Origin: Clostridium pascui
GTDB taxonomy: Bacteria > Bacillota > Clostridia > Clostridiales > Clostridiaceae
Direction of reading: 5' to 3'
DNA length: 64,000 nt
Assembly: GCF_016908015.1 (NCBI RefSeq)
Contig: NZ_JAFBDB010000008.1
Location: forward strand, 62,001-126,000
In this document: piece after piece, positions 24,470 through 34,787 of the stretch
How positions within the stretch are numbered: the first letter of the stretch is position 1
Layout: each line of letters starts with the position of its first letter
Program-made: the position numbers and the translations under genes
Notes under the pieces: model-generated
Told to the model about the DNA's origin: nothing
Databases searched by the model: none
The model's input: only the letters and a program-made list of their open reading frames with translations

Positions 24470-25426
24470 TTATTTATAAAAATTTATTAACTTATTTATT
24501 TCTTCGCCTATTTCTTTCCTCAAACTTCCAGGTTCCAAAACTTCTGCTTCTCCTCCGAAACCTAGTATCCAAGATTTTATATCTCCTATGTCATCCAAGA
24601 ATAAACTTAATATTACTCTTCCATCTTTTTCATCCTCTATAGTTTGATTTGGAGACCATTTTACTTCTTTTATGAATTTACTTAACGAATTATTAAATCT
24701 TATTTTTACTAAGATCTTTTCTCCTGAAAATACTCCCCACTGCTCTTTTAAATACTTATTTAATGAAAAATCGCGAGGCTTTATAAATATAAAATTGACT
24801 ATCTTAAATTCATAAATTTTAGATAATCTTAAAGTTTCTACTTTATTTTTTTCATGACAATAGCAAATTATAAACCATTCTCCATCCTTGTAAATTAAGT
24901 TATATGGGTCTATTGTATTTTCTCTTATTTCATTTTTATTTTCACAAACATATCTTATATTAAGAGATCTTCCCTTATCCATAGAAGCATTTATGTATTC
25001 TATCTTTTCATCTAAATTTAATTTGCAACCTATTTTATTTAAATCAAATTTATGGTTTTTATAAATATTATTTAACCCTTCATGCTCTCCTATGCAAGTA
25101 GTCCTTATTTTTATAACTGCATTTTTCAAATCTTTCTTTAATGGAAATTCTCCATTACAATCTATTATTTCTTCTGCTACTAAAATTGCATGTAATTCCT
25201 CTAAAGTTAATTTAGGAGTTTTCATATAAAATTCCTCATCTATATAAAAACCACCATACCTTCCCTTCTTAGTATGGATAGGTATATTAGCTAAATTTAA
25301 ATTACTTATATATCTATAAATAGTTTTTTTATCTACATTTAAGGTTTCTGCAAGTTCCGAAGCGGTTGTAAATTTTTTATGTTGTAAAGTTAATAAAAGC
25401 TGCATCAAATGGGAAATCTTAGACAT
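24470..25426 (-). CDS. WYL-domain transcriptional regulator (YafY type)
   Basis: This 318-residue regulator has an N-terminal HTH_11 winged helix (QLLLTLQHKKFTTASELAETL, then VDKKTIYRYISNL). The WYL domain follows, with IDPYNLIYKDGEWFIICYC near 178. A C-terminal WCX-like extension ends in LINFYK. WYL proteins sense ligands or nucleic acids through this domain; no target is evident. Its stop lies 25 bases before the structured RNA, so the two could be co-transcribed with the lipoprotein. Confidence 0.9.
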   Translation of the reverse strand: MSKISHLMQLLLTLQHKKFTTASELAETLNVDKKTIYRYISNLNLANIPIHTKKGRYGGFYIDEEFYMKTPKLTLEELHAILVAEEIIDCNGEFPLKKDLKNAVIKIRTTCIGEHEGLNNIYKNHKFDLNKIGCKLNLDEKIEYINASMDKGRSLNIRYVCENKNEIRENTIDPYNLIYKDGEWFIICYCHEKNKVETLRLSKIYEFKIVNFIFIKPRDFSLNKYLKEQWGVFSGEKILVKIRFNNSLSKFIKEVKWSPNQTIEDEKDGRVILSLFLDDIGDIKSWILGFGGEAEVLEPGSLRKEIGEEINKLINFYK

Positions 25427-25590
25427 GAACTTCTCCTCCTACCTACTTATATATAGACTATCGTCCTTTAACCAATAAATTTTAGTAAATTTATTATAAA
25501 AGATAAATAAAATTATTTTTCATTCATAATTTCATGATTTATAAAATATAAATATCTTAATTGTGCATATAGGTTAAAGGAGGTATTTAT

Positions 25591-25965
25591 ATGTTTAAAT
25601 CCAATGAAAAAGAAACTCCCATAAATAAAATTGAAACACTTATTGGTGAAGGATGCAGCATTATCGGATCCTTAAAAGGTGATGATTTGCTTAAAGTTGA
25701 TGGATATATAGAAGGTAATATAACATGGCAAAATGATATAATCTTTGGATCCACAGGATATTGCAAAGGAAATGTATACTGTAAAACAGCCTATGTAAAT
25801 GGTAAAGTAGATGGAAATATAACCTGCGAAGAAACCCTTTGTATTGAGTCTTATGGGAAAATTACAGGCGATATTAATGTAAAAAATATTATAATAAAAG
25901 ATGGCGGAATTTTTCAAGGGAATTGCTCAATACGTAATGAAGATGATTTTAATAGCTTAGAATAG
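25591..25965 (+). CDS. Bactofilin family protein
   Basis: This 124-residue protein is a right-handed beta-helix bactofilin (polymer-forming cytoskeletal family). The core repeats are visible: GEGCSIIGSLKGDDLLKVDG, then GNITWQNDIIFG, GNVYCKTAYVNGKVDGNIT and GDINVKNIIIKDGG. Bactofilins form membrane-linked filaments that affect cell shape, sporulation or motility. It has an AAAGGAGG site and a strong terminator. No peptidoglycan hydrolase partner is adjacent. Four cysteines in the beta-helix are more than I would expect. Confidence 0.9.
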   Translation: MFKSNEKETPINKIETLIGEGCSIIGSLKGDDLLKVDGYIEGNITWQNDIIFGSTGYCKGNVYCKTAYVNGKVDGNITCEETLCIESYGKITGDINVKNIIIKDGGIFQGNCSIRNEDDFNSLE

Positions 25966-25970
25966 CATAA

Positions 25971-26006
25971 AAAATAATAGAAAGACTTCCGTCTTTCTAT
26001 TATTTT
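25971..26006. terminator. Bidirectional terminator
   Basis: Perfect 16-bp stem (25971-25986 with 25991-26006), TTCC loop, T-run on the plus side and an A-run upstream. It serves the bactofilin gene and, on the other strand, the 26009-26422 gene. Confidence 0.9.
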
Positions 26007-26008
26007 TA

Positions 26009-26422
26009 TTACCCATTCATTGCCTTGCTTAAGGAATAAATTTGTATTATTCTATCTATAAGTATTGCTTTGTCTGGAGTTAACATAGGCTTTAGAGTAT
26101 AAAGTAGTTGAAGAGTTTTATCTTGTACTGGGGGCGTATTAGGTATGCTACCTGTATCCTCTGTATTTTCTAAATTGCCCATAAGTGGATTATTTGCTCC
26201 TAAGCTTTGCATAATGCTATTTAATTGTTCTTGATCTATATTATTTAACATATCCATTATATTATTGCCATTCATATTGCTCATATTATTGATAGTACTA
26301 TTGATATTATTAGATTTTTGTACATTTTCTATATTGTCATTCCTATCTCTTCGTCTGCTTCTGCCTCTTTCAATATCCGCATCTCTATCTCTATCACGTC
26401 TATGCCTTCTATGTTTAGACAT
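26009..26422 (-). CDS. Arg-rich low-complexity protein, coat-like, unknown function
   Basis: This 137-residue protein has an N-terminal tract of Arg, His and Asp (RRHRRDRDRDAD), an Asn/Met-rich middle (NNMSNMNGNN), and a hydrophobic C-terminal helix region LQLLYTLKPMLTPDKAILID. The ATG has AGGAGG upstream. It lies next to two Cys/Gly-rich proteins on the same strand, and the set looks like spore-coat or exosporium components. The C-terminal domain recurs in clostridial coat-like proteins as far as I recall. No enzymatic motif is seen. Confidence 0.65.
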   Translation of the reverse strand: MSKHRRHRRDRDRDADIERGRSRRRDRNDNIENVQKSNNINSTINNMSNMNGNNIMDMLNNIDQEQLNSIMQSLGANNPLMGNLENTEDTGSIPNTPPVQDKTLQLLYTLKPMLTPDKAILIDRIIQIYSLSKAMNG

Positions 26423-26467
26423 TATAATCCTCCTATATAAAATTAATAAACCTTCCTTTATTAATAA

Positions 26468-26485
26468 GGAGGGCTAAAAAAGCCC
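26468..26485 (-). terminator. Hairpin after the 26503-26775 gene
   Basis: GGGCT/AGCCC with flanking G/C and an A-rich loop, followed on the minus strand by a second AT hairpin. Likely terminator. Confidence 0.5.
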
Positions 26486-26502
26486 CCCCTAATTAGCTAA
26501 TA

Positions 26503-26775
26503 TTAGAATCCACAGCATGAACTTCCTAAGTTACCGCAACCTAAGCTAAATCTGTTGCTGTAGCATATTAAATAGTATAGAGTGATAAGGAACAATATAC
26601 TATTGTCTATGCATCCAGTACCACATTCATCGTCATCGTGGCGGCCTCTTCTGCATTTGAATTGAAGTGCTATTAATATTAATATTAATAGGCCGTTGCC
26701 TCCGCAACTGTTGCCTGCATAAGCACCTGCTACGCCGTAATCTCTACGGTTTCTGCAACAACATCTTTTTGACAT
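26503..26775 (-). CDS. Cys/Gly-rich small coat-like protein
   Basis: This 90-residue protein starts MSKRCCCRNRRDYG and ends GCGNLGSSCCGF, with two hydrophobic stretches (LLILILIALQF and ILFLITLYYLICY). The nine-plus cysteines, glycines and arginines fit a cross-linked surface or coat layer. Similar clostridial proteins have been labelled chorion-class high-cysteine proteins. It has an AAGGGGGG-type site. It pairs with the larger relative at 26823-27335. Function inferred only from composition and neighbours. Confidence 0.7.
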   Translation of the reverse strand: MSKRCCCRNRRDYGVAGAYAGNSCGGNGLLILILIALQFKCRRGRHDDDECGTGCIDNSILFLITLYYLICYSNRFSLGCGNLGSSCCGF

Positions 26776-26822
26776 GTTAAACCCCCCTTTCTATGGGCAT
26801 TGGTCTTTGATTCTATTGTAAT

Positions 26823-27335
26823 CTATTCTTCGGCTTGTGTTCTTGTATTTGCTTCACTTAAGTTCATTATACCGCCTAAGCCATCCCTACCTCCTCCGCA
26901 TAAGCAGAGAAGTATAAATATAGCTATTATGAATATGAAGTTTCCTCCTCCGTAGCCAATACCATTTCCATAACCACAACCGCAGCTATTTCCATAGCCA
27001 CTGCCACAGCCTCCACCATAGTTATCACATCCACAGCTATTATAGTTGTTAGTTGGACAGCAATAGTAGCAGCCTTCATAATCATCACAGCAGCATTTCC
27101 TCTTATGTTTATGATGTCTACGTCTTCTGCTACAGCAATCATCATCGTCGTCGCAAGGGCAGCATATATAGCCAGTATTCTTGTTTCCTATATTTCCATA
27201 GCCGCATAGTATTAATAGTACTATAAGCCATAGAAATAAGTTATTGGATCCTCCGCCTCCTCCTCCGAGCAATGACTTTGCTGAGAAGTTGCCATCTTCA
27301 CTCATTAAAGAGTTTAGCAAGCTGTTGAAATCCAC
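26823..27335 (-). CDS. Cys/Gly-rich coat-like protein (high-cysteine type)
   Basis: This 170-residue protein has a GGGGGGSNN linker near 26, a hydrophobic segment FLWLIVLLILCGYG, and then a middle packed with cysteines: YICCPCDDDDDCC, KRKCCCDDYEGCYYCC and NSCGCDNYGGGC. A second hydrophobic segment, FIFIIAIFILLCLCGGG, follows. More than 20 Cys residues and the Asp/Arg/His blocks suggest disulfide or metal cross-linking in the spore coat. It has a GGAGGAAG ribosome site. Its relative at 26503 shares the Cys/Gly-plus-hydrophobic design. I infer sporulation expression. Confidence 0.72.
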   Translation of the reverse strand: MDFNSLLNSLMSEDGNFSAKSLLGGGGGGSNNLFLWLIVLLILCGYGNIGNKNTGYICCPCDDDDDCCSRRRRHHKHKRKCCCDDYEGCYYCCPTNNYNSCGCDNYGGGCGSGYGNSCGCGYGNGIGYGGGNFIFIIAIFILLCLCGGGRDGLGGIMNLSEANTRTQAEE

Positions 27336-27624
27336 TTTACTTCCTCCTTTCAGAAGTTTCTTCTATTCTTTTGTACTTCTAATATATACTATTCTGCTTT
27401 TTTATTTTTGCTACTGTTCTAAAAACATTTTTTTGTGCATATACTTTATTTTTTTCTATAGTTTTTATGAAATGATTTATGCCTGATTTATGAAATCCTT
27501 GATTTCTTTATAAACCATTAAATCTTAACCCCTTGGGTAGATTTCTTATAAATCATTCATAGTATATATTATGAATATGTCAAGAAGTTGTGATTAAAAT
27601 AATATCTGTTAATAAACATTTAAA
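27336..27624. other. Non-coding gap upstream of the coat-like genes
   Basis: AT-rich region that must contain the promoter of the 27335 gene. I could not pick a convincing sporulation-sigma motif by eye, and see no gene. Confidence 0.5.
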
Positions 27625-27663
27625 AAAGGTATATTGAAAGTATTAAACTTTCAATATACCTTT
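27625..27663 (-). terminator. Terminator of the CPBP protease gene
   Basis: Perfect 16-bp stem (27625-27640 with 27648-27663) with T-rich tail on the minus strand, just after the stop. Confidence 0.88.
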
Positions 27664-27669
27664 AAATAT

Positions 27670-28395
27670 CTATCCTAAATTTATATATCCTAGCTTTTGA
27701 AATAATATCAAAAAAGTAGAAACAGAATTAAATACCATGTGATTAAATACAGAATACCAATATCCCTTCTTATGAATTAGATAGCAGTTAAAGAGCCCTA
27801 TTCCAAAAATAACAAAGGACGATTTTAAGTTAAAGTGAGTAGCACTAAACATTAAGCTTGTAATTATAGATCCTAGTATTACACCAATTCTTCTTTTACA
27901 AATTCTTTCAAAAAACAGCCATCTAAATACAAATTCTTCTACTATCGGAGCAAAGATTACAGTAACAGGAATAAGTATGATAAATGTTCTAAGAGGGACC
28001 TTTACCATAATTGATACAATTTCTTGCTCTTTTACAGGTAATTTAAAGTAATTAAATACTTGCATTCCCACTGCTCCAAGTATTATCACTATAATATAAG
28101 ACATCATAGCATATTTTAATCCCTTAAATAAATTAAATCCTCTTAGTGAAAAACTATATTTTCTGTAATCCTTATAATAAATTTCACTTCTTTTAAAACT
28201 AACTATACATATCGTTGTTGCTATAAAAGGAAGAAAGTTTTGGGTAAATAAGCTAATCGCTACATATATTAATCCTAAAAACAATAATAAAAACTTATTC
28301 GTTCCTTTTTCTCTAAAAATTTTCCATAGTATAAGCAAAGGAGGTAAACAAACCACCACGAATACTATAATATCTTTAGCAAGATTTAGATTCAC
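27670..28395 (-). CDS. CPBP-family intramembrane metalloprotease
   Basis: This 241-residue membrane protein has about seven hydrophobic segments and the CPBP (Abi/CAAX-type) catalytic motifs in order: EEFVFRW near 157 (EExxxR), FSATHF near 192 (FxxxH) and NHMVFN near 225 (HxxxN). Family members process prenylated or peptide substrates, and some give bacteriocin self-immunity. It stands alone between terminators on the same strand as engB. Role here is unknown. Confidence 0.88.
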   Translation of the reverse strand: MNLNLAKDIIVFVVVCLPPLLILWKIFREKGTNKFLLLFLGLIYVAISLFTQNFLPFIATTICIVSFKRSEIYYKDYRKYSFSLRGFNLFKGLKYAMMSYIIVIILGAVGMQVFNYFKLPVKEQEIVSIMVKVPLRTFIILIPVTVIFAPIVEEFVFRWLFFERICKRRIGVILGSIITSLMFSATHFNLKSSFVIFGIGLFNCYLIHKKGYWYSVFNHMVFNSVSTFLILFQKLGYINLG

Positions 28396-28494
28396 CTTTT
28401 TCCCTCCTTGAAATTGAAATTTACTTTATATTATATTGTTATATTATCATAAAAATCACTTTTCCTTTATGTATTTGGTAAATATTAATTAGTT

Positions 28495-28537
28495 AAAAAA
28501 TAATAAGGTATGCAGTGAGCATACCTTATTATTTTTT
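28495..28537 (-). terminator. Terminator of engB
   Basis: Perfect 19-bp stem with a 5-base loop; minus strand ends in TTTTTT. Confidence 0.9.
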
Positions 28538-28560
28538 GATATTTAACCTATATCATCAAT

Positions 28561-29160
28561 CTACTGAGATATTTCACCATTTAATGAAAGTTCTATATCA
28601 TCTAATACTTGTTCCTTGCCTATCTTTTTCAAAGTAGAATAAAAAATTATTTTTTCGTCCTGACTCATTCCTAAAGTTTCTCTAATTGTCTTAATACTCT
28701 TAGCCATTTCACTCTTTTTTATTTTATCGCACTTAGTAGCTATTATTGTAGACTCATATCCATAATGCTTTATCCAATTATACATCATTATGTCATCTTC
28801 AGTAGGCTTATGTCTTGAATCTACCAGCAACATAATCTTCTTTAATTGTGATCTATTTAAAAGATATGTTTCTATAGTTTTGCCCCAAGTAGCTTGCTCT
28901 ACCTTAGATACTTTAGCATAGCCATACCCCGGTAAATCTACAAAATAAAAACTATTATTTATTATGAAGAAATTAACTAATCTTGTTTTTCCTGGTGTCC
29001 CACTCACTTTTACTAGCTTTCTTCTATTTGTTAAGTTATTTATTAATGAAGATTTTCCTACATTAGATCTGCCTACAAAAGCTATTTCTAACATACTATC
29101 TATAGGATATTGATTTATATTCACAGCCGATGTTACAAATTCTGACTGTTTTATTTCCAT
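28561..29160 (-). CDS. engB: Ribosome-biogenesis GTPase EngB (YsxC/YihA)
   Basis: This 199-residue essential GTPase is needed for large-subunit ribosome assembly. G motifs are visible: [10 protein letters not shown] near 30 (G1), [11 protein letters not shown] (G2), [10 protein letters not shown] (G3) and ATKCDK near 142 (G4). Length is normal. It lies 7 bases after the Lon gene, a common clostridial order, so it is co-transcribed with lonA. Confidence 0.97.
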   Translation of the reverse strand: MEIKQSEFVTSAVNINQYPIDSMLEIAFVGRSNVGKSSLINNLTNRRKLVKVSGTPGKTRLVNFFIINNSFYFVDLPGYGYAKVSKVEQATWGKTIETYLLNRSQLKKIMLLVDSRHKPTEDDIMMYNWIKHYGYESTIIATKCDKIKKSEMAKSIKTIRETLGMSQDEKIIFYSTLKKIGKEQVLDDIELSLNGEISQ

Positions 29161-29167
29161 ATCACTT

Positions 29168-31498
29168 TCACTCCTTACTACTTTCTTCTAAAAGAGCATT
29201 GTCTAAAACTTCATCAATATACTCAGCTAGAATTATATTTATTTTACCTTTTATGCTCTTTGGAATCTTTAGCAAGTCCTTTTCATTTTCTTTAGGAACT
29301 ATAATAGTATCGATACCAGCTCTAAATGCAGCAAGTGTCTTTTCTTTTAATCCACCTATTGCTAGAACCTTACCTGTTAATGTAATTTCTCCAGTCATAG
29401 CAACATTATGTTTAACCTTTCTGCCACTTAATGCAGATACCATAGCTGTAATCATAGTTACTCCTGCTGAAGGTCCGTCTTTAGGAACTGCCCCTTCAGG
29501 AACATGTATATGTATATCTTTTTCTTTGTAAAAATCCGGATTTATATTATACTTTTCTGCATGTGCTCTAACGTAGCTATATCCAGCCCTAGCAGATTCC
29601 TTCATTACATCTCCTAATTGTCCTGTAAGTTCTAGCTTTCCACTACCTGACATGACTGTAACTTCTATTGGAAGTGTATCTCCACCATATCCAGTCCATG
29701 CCATTCCCATAACTACTCCTATTTGATCTTCTTTATTCGCTTTTTCATAGCTATAAATTTCAGGTCCTAGATATTTCTTAACATGATTTATTGTTATATT
29801 TATGTTATCTTTATCTTTTTCAACCATTTCTGCAATAGATTTTCTTATTACAGCAGAAATTTTTCTTTCAAGATTTCTAACTCCTGATTCTCTTGTATAA
29901 TTTTCTATAATGTAATATATAGCTGATTCAGAAAACTTTATTACATCTTCTCCTAAATTATGCTCTTTAATAATTTTACTTATTAAATGATCCTTAGCTA
30001 TATAAAACTTTTCTTCAGTTGTATATCCTGATACCTCTATAACTTCCATTCTATCTAATAAAGGTCTTGGAATAGTATCTAATGTATTTGCTGTAGTTAT
30101 AAATAAAACATTAGAAAGATCAAACTCTAGCTCTAAATAATGATCTCTGAAAGTACTATTTTGTTCACTATCTAAAACTTCTAAAAGTGCTCCTGATGGA
30201 TCTCCTCTAAAATCATTACTCATTTTATCAATTTCATCTAAAAGAAATAATGGATTTTTAGACTTTGCCTGTCTCATTCCGTATATAACACGTCCTGGTA
30301 TAGCCCCTACATAAGTCTTCCTATGTCCTCTTATTTCAGCTTCATCTCTTACTCCACCTAAAGACATTCTTACAAAGTTTCTATTTAGTGCATTAGCAAT
30401 AGATTTACCTATTGAGGTCTTTCCAACTCCAGGAGGTCCTACAAGACATAATATAGGACCCTTTAGGGTATTGCTCATCTTTTTAACAGCTAAATATTCG
30501 ATTATTCTAGTCTTTACATCTTCTAACCCATGATGTTCAGCTTCTAAAGTTTCCCTAGCCACTTTTATATCAATATCATCTTCTGTTTCATTATTCCATG
30601 GAAGTTCTAATATCCAATCTAAATATGTTCTTATAACCCCACCTTCAGCTGAATATGTACCACTATTTTTTAATCTATCTAACTCATAAAGTGCTTTTTC
30701 CTTAACAGCTTTAGGTAACTTCCCCTTACTTATTCTATTTTTATATCTTTTTATTTCCTTTTTATCTTCGTCTTCTTCCCCTAATTCTTCTTGTATAGCT
30801 TTTAATTGTTCTCTAAGGTAATATTCTTTTTGAACTTTATCAATCTTATTTTTTACTTTTATTCCTATTTTCTTTTCTACTTTTAAAATATCTATTTCAT
30901 TTTTTAGCACAATTAGAAGTCCTTCTAATCTTTTTACAACATCAAAAGCTTCAAGAAGTTCTTGCTTCTTACTTTGCTTTAATATCATATAGGAACTTAT
31001 AACATCGGACAGTCTTCCAGGACTTTCTATATCTTCTAAAGAAAGTATGACTTCTGTTGGAATATTTCCTGATAATTTTATGTATTCTTCAAAGGATTTT
31101 CTAACTGTTCTCATAAGTGCTTCACATTTACTGTCTTCTGCGCACTCTTCTTCTTCTAATATATTTATTTCCGCCTTAAAGAAAGGATCCATTTGTACTA
31201 TATTTTTTATAGTAGCTCTTTTTTCTCCTTCAACTAATACTCTTACTGTATCACCTGGCAACTTTAATATCTGCTTTATATTGCAAAATGTACCGACCCT
31301 GGATATATCTTCTTCTTCTGGCTCCTCTATTTTTGCTTCTTTTTGAGTAGCCAAAAAGATTTTTTGTCCATTTAACATAGCCTCTTCTAAAGCTAAAACT
31401 GACTTTTCCCTACCTACATCAAAATGCATAACCATATATGGAAATATAGTTATACCTCTTAGAGGAATTAGAGGAAGAATTATCAATTCCTTTTCCAT
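29168..31498 (-). CDS. lon: ATP-dependent Lon protease, LonA type
   Basis: This cytosolic AAA+ protease has about 776 residues. The N-terminal substrate domain starts [15 protein letters not shown]. The ATPase has [10 protein letters not shown] and LLDEIDKM. The C-terminal serine-lysine protease has DGPSAG (catalytic Ser) and a Lys in [14 protein letters not shown]. The frame opens at 31537, but the GAGGGGAG site points to the ATG at 31498, which also gives the family start. It degrades misfolded and regulatory proteins and lies beside a LonB paralogue. Confidence 0.97.
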   Translation of the reverse strand: MEKELIILPLIPLRGITIFPYMVMHFDVGREKSVLALEEAMLNGQKIFLATQKEAKIEEPEEEDISRVGTFCNIKQILKLPGDTVRVLVEGEKRATIKNIVQMDPFFKAEINILEEEECAEDSKCEALMRTVRKSFEEYIKLSGNIPTEVILSLEDIESPGRLSDVISSYMILKQSKKQELLEAFDVVKRLEGLLIVLKNEIDILKVEKKIGIKVKNKIDKVQKEYYLREQLKAIQEELGEEDEDKKEIKRYKNRISKGKLPKAVKEKALYELDRLKNSGTYSAEGGVIRTYLDWILELPWNNETEDDIDIKVARETLEAEHHGLEDVKTRIIEYLAVKKMSNTLKGPILCLVGPPGVGKTSIGKSIANALNRNFVRMSLGGVRDEAEIRGHRKTYVGAIPGRVIYGMRQAKSKNPLFLLDEIDKMSNDFRGDPSGALLEVLDSEQNSTFRDHYLELEFDLSNVLFITTANTLDTIPRPLLDRMEVIEVSGYTTEEKFYIAKDHLISKIIKEHNLGEDVIKFSESAIYYIIENYTRESGVRNLERKISAVIRKSIAEMVEKDKDNINITINHVKKYLGPEIYSYEKANKEDQIGVVMGMAWTGYGGDTLPIEVTVMSGSGKLELTGQLGDVMKESARAGYSYVRAHAEKYNINPDFYKEKDIHIHVPEGAVPKDGPSAGVTMITAMVSALSGRKVKHNVAMTGEITLTGKVLAIGGLKEKTLAAFRAGIDTIIVPKENEKDLLKIPKSIKGKINIILAEYIDEVLDNALLEESSKE

Positions 31499-31607
31499 AT
31501 TTCTCCCCTCACTTCTTAAAATTATAATATGTAACAATTACCTAAATATAATTAGACTAATATATTATACCTATAAAAGAAAGTTTTTTCAATTAAAATG
31601 TAAATCA

Positions 31608-31642
31608 AGCTATGCCTTAATAATATACCTTAAAGCATAGCT
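31608..31642 (-). terminator. Hairpin after lonB
   Basis: 12-bp stem with one mismatch (31608-31619 with 31631-31642). The T-run is weak. It probably ends lonB transcription. Confidence 0.5.
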
Positions 31643-31670
31643 ATTTATACTAATTAGATATTTCTACTAA

Positions 31671-33362
31671 TTAGCTATTTATTGCATTATTTAATGGTTT
31701 AGCAGAAAGTACTTCACCTGTAGTTTCAATATATATTGACGAATTGTTACTGTCTTCTTTAATTAATGACATCTCTAGTACTTGCTTAATACTTTTTACT
31801 CCTATCACAGTTGCTTCTTTTATACTACCAAAGCTATCTTGCCAATTATCCTCTGGAATTATAATCTTTTTTGCTCCTGCTTTAATGGCTGCTTGTATTT
31901 TGCTATTTACACCTCCAACAGGTTTTACTTCTCCATGAAGGGATATTTCTCCAGTCATAGCCACTTTATTATCTATATAGCTATTAGTTATGGCACTGTA
32001 TAAAGCTGTTGCCATACTTATACCTGCAGAAGGACCGTCTACAGGTACCCCTCCTGGAAAATTTATATGTATGTTGTAATCTTGAAAATTAAAGTCAAAT
32101 ATATTTTCTAAGGCTGTCATTACATTTTCAACCGAGCATCTCGCCATACTTTTTCTTGTTATTTTCTTTCCATAACTACTTATTTGCTCTTCTTCTACTA
32201 TGCCTGTTATATTTATCTTACCTTTTCCAAATCTATTTTTTACAGCAGCTACTTCAATTTCCATAACTGTCCCTAGATTGGCTCCATATACTGCTAGCCC
32301 ATTTACATACCCTACTCTTGGCTCATCTTGTATCTTTATTTCTGGCCTAGGGCTATAATGACCATTTTCTATTATCCATTCTACATCTTCTACTGTAATA
32401 TTTTTTCTATTATCACTTAATGCAATACCTGCAGCTAGCTGTACTAAATTTACTGCTTCTCTTCCATTACTCCCATATCGCCCTATAGTTTTCAATGCCT
32501 TTTCTTCTAATTCATAATCCACCTTTAACGCTGCATTTAATGCAATCTTTTCTATTTCTTCTGGAAGAAGAGGTCTAAAGAATATTTCTACACATCTAGA
32601 TCTTATAGCTGGAGCTATTTCCTCTGGACTTCTAGTTGTTGCACCCACCAGCCTAAAATCTGCTGGAAGTCCATTATCAAATATATCTTTTATATAGCTA
32701 GGCACATTGGGATCTGATGCATTATAATATGCACTATCCAAGAATACCTTTCTATCTTCTAAAACTTTTAAAAGTTTGTTCATTTCTATAGGATGTAATT
32801 CTCCTATTTCATCTATAAACAATACTCCTCCATGTGCTTTAGTTACAGCTCCTGGCTTTGGCTGAGGAACTCCGGCAACTCCCAGTGGACCTGCTCCTTG
32901 ATATATAGGATCATGCACTGAACCTATAAGTGGATCAGCTATTCCCCTGTCATCAAATCTTACAGTTGTAGCATCTATTTCTATAAATTTTGATTCTGGC
33001 TTAAAAGGAGAATAAGCCCTCTTTTTTGCATCTTCTAAGACCAATCTCGCCGCGGCGGTCTTCCCTATTCCTGGAGGTCCATATATTATTACATGTTGTG
33101 GGTTAGGTCCACATAAAGCTGCTTGTAGTGCCTTTATCCCCTTTTCCTGTCCTATTATATCCTCAAATGAAGTAGGTCTACTTTTTTCACTTAATGGCAC
33201 AGTAAGGTTAATATCCCTTAGTTTCTTTAAACTTTCTGTTTCCTTTCTGTTTTCCTTATCAACTACTACTTTATTAGTTTGTTGTCCTTTAAGAGCATTA
33301 AAAAAATAAAGTCCCATTATTATAGTTATTGCAAATTGAACCATCCACAGCACATTATTCAT
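31671..33362 (-). CDS. lonB: LonB, membrane-anchored sporulation-type Lon protease
   Basis: This 563-residue protein has an N-terminal membrane segment (VLWMVQFAITIIMGLYFF), no LonA N-domain, an AAA ATPase with GPPGIGKTAA near 97, and a Lon-type protease domain with DGPSAGIS and the catalytic Lys in GGVNSKIQAAIKAG. That is the LonB type, forespore-associated in Bacillus. It lies between lonA and clpX in the order usual for endospore formers. Separate hairpins on either side suggest its own transcript. Confidence 0.93.
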   Translation of the reverse strand: MNNVLWMVQFAITIIMGLYFFNALKGQQTNKVVVDKENRKETESLKKLRDINLTVPLSEKSRPTSFEDIIGQEKGIKALQAALCGPNPQHVIIYGPPGIGKTAAARLVLEDAKKRAYSPFKPESKFIEIDATTVRFDDRGIADPLIGSVHDPIYQGAGPLGVAGVPQPKPGAVTKAHGGVLFIDEIGELHPIEMNKLLKVLEDRKVFLDSAYYNASDPNVPSYIKDIFDNGLPADFRLVGATTRSPEEIAPAIRSRCVEIFFRPLLPEEIEKIALNAALKVDYELEEKALKTIGRYGSNGREAVNLVQLAAGIALSDNRKNITVEDVEWIIENGHYSPRPEIKIQDEPRVGYVNGLAVYGANLGTVMEIEVAAVKNRFGKGKINITGIVEEEQISSYGKKITRKSMARCSVENVMTALENIFDFNFQDYNIHINFPGGVPVDGPSAGISMATALYSAITNSYIDNKVAMTGEISLHGEVKPVGGVNSKIQAAIKAGAKKIIIPEDNWQDSFGSIKEATVIGVKSIKQVLEMSLIKEDSNNSSIYIETTGEVLSAKPLNNAINS

Positions 33363-33438
33363 AAAAGCTTCCTCCCATTCATAACTTTTCTTTTTTTATT
33401 ATGTGCTAAATTCTTTTTAATATTCCCAAGGAAGCAAA

Positions 33439-33467
33439 AAAGGAATAGAGATTTTCTCTATTCCTTT
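33439..33467 (-). terminator. Terminator of clpX
   Basis: 13-bp perfect stem (33439-33451 with 33455-33467), 3-base loop, TTTTTT tail on the minus strand. Confidence 0.88.
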
Positions 33468-33477
33468 CATATACTAT

Positions 33478-34767
33478 TTAAGCTGTTTCAGGTCCCTTTT
33501 TAGTTCTAGGTTTTTTCACTTTTACAGGGGCTCTTTTTCCATCTTCAGATTTAATAACTTCAGGATTCTTATTTTCAATTGTGTCCTTTGTTATTATAAC
33601 CTTAGTTATACTTTCTTCTGAAGGTATATCAAACATAATGTTTTGCATTACATCCTCCATTATAGCTCTAAGGCCTCTGGCTCCAGTATTCCTTTTTATA
33701 GCTTCCTCAGCTATAGCCTCTAACGCATCATTATTAAATTCTAATTCTACGTCATCTAATTCAAAAAGCTTTCTATACTGTTTTACCAAAGCATTTTTAG
33801 GCTTAGAAAGTATATTTATTAAAGCTTCTTTATCCAAAGCATTTAAGGTAACTATAATTGGCAACCTTCCTACAAACTCTGGAATTAAACCAAACTTTAA
33901 TAAATCTCCTGGCATTATATCTTGTAAAAGCTTTCCCGCTTCGTTTTCTTTTTTAGATTTTACATCTGCTCCAAATCCTAAAGAACTATTTGTAGTTCTT
34001 TTTTCTATTATCTTTTCAACTCCATCAAAAGCTCCTCCACAAATAAATAGTATATTTGTAGTATTTATCTGTATAAATTCTTGATGAGGATGCTTTCTTC
34101 CTCCTTGAGGTGGTACAGATGCTATAGTTCCTTCTAAAATCTTTAAAAGTGCCTGTTGGACACCTTCACCCGATACATCTCTAGTAATAGACGGATTTTC
34201 TGATTTTCTAGCTATCTTATCTATTTCGTCAATATATATTATGCCTCTTTCTGCTCTTTCTATATCATAATCCGAATTTTGTATGAGCTTCAAAAGTATA
34301 TTTTCAACATCCTCACCTACATATCCTGCTTCAGTTAAAGTAGTTGCATCTGCTATAGCAAAAGGGACATTTAAGAACTTTGCTAAAGTTTGAGCAAGTA
34401 ATGTTTTACCTGAACCTGTAGGCCCTAATAATAATATATTACTCTTTTGTAATTCTACATCATCATTATTAGCATTAGAATTTATTCTTTTATAATGATT
34501 GTATACTGCTACTGCAAGCGCTTTTTTTGCTTGATCCTGTCCTATTACATACTGATCTAGGTAGGTCTTTATCTCCATAGGTTTTGGAAGTGCACCCATT
34601 TCTACGTTTACATCTTCTTCAAACTCATCAGTTATTATTTCAGAACAAAGTTCTATACATTCATCACAAATATATACTCCTGGCCCTGCAATAAGTCTTC
34701 TTACCTGATCTTGTGTTTTACCACAAAAGGAACATTTTAATTGTTTCTTGTCATCTAATTTGGCCAT
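33478..34767 (-). CDS. clpX: ClpX unfoldase subunit
   Basis: This 429-residue AAA+ unfoldase delivers substrates to ClpP. The N-terminal zinc-binding domain is seen as CSFCGK...CDECIELC. Walker A is [12 protein letters not shown] near 117, Walker B is [11 protein letters not shown], and the ClpP-docking loop IGF is replaced by a close LGF (SSLGFGADV). It lies 20 bases after clpP in one operon with tig upstream. The C-terminus has a basic tail [12 protein letters not shown]. Confidence 0.97.
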   Translation of the reverse strand: MAKLDDKKQLKCSFCGKTQDQVRRLIAGPGVYICDECIELCSEIITDEFEEDVNVEMGALPKPMEIKTYLDQYVIGQDQAKKALAVAVYNHYKRINSNANNDDVELQKSNILLLGPTGSGKTLLAQTLAKFLNVPFAIADATTLTEAGYVGEDVENILLKLIQNSDYDIERAERGIIYIDEIDKIARKSENPSITRDVSGEGVQQALLKILEGTIASVPPQGGRKHPHQEFIQINTTNILFICGGAFDGVEKIIEKRTTNSSLGFGADVKSKKENEAGKLLQDIMPGDLLKFGLIPEFVGRLPIIVTLNALDKEALINILSKPKNALVKQYRKLFELDDVELEFNNDALEAIAEEAIKRNTGARGLRAIMEDVMQNIMFDIPSEESITKVIITKDTIENKNPEVIKSEDGKRAPVKVKKPRTKKGPETA

Positions 34768-34787
34768 ATTTACACCTCACAATAAGG

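Noticed and set aside
27244-27486. Plus-strand open frame with a proline run opposite the Cys-rich gene.
   Set aside because: It is the reverse complement of the glycine-rich coding tract and has no ribosome site.
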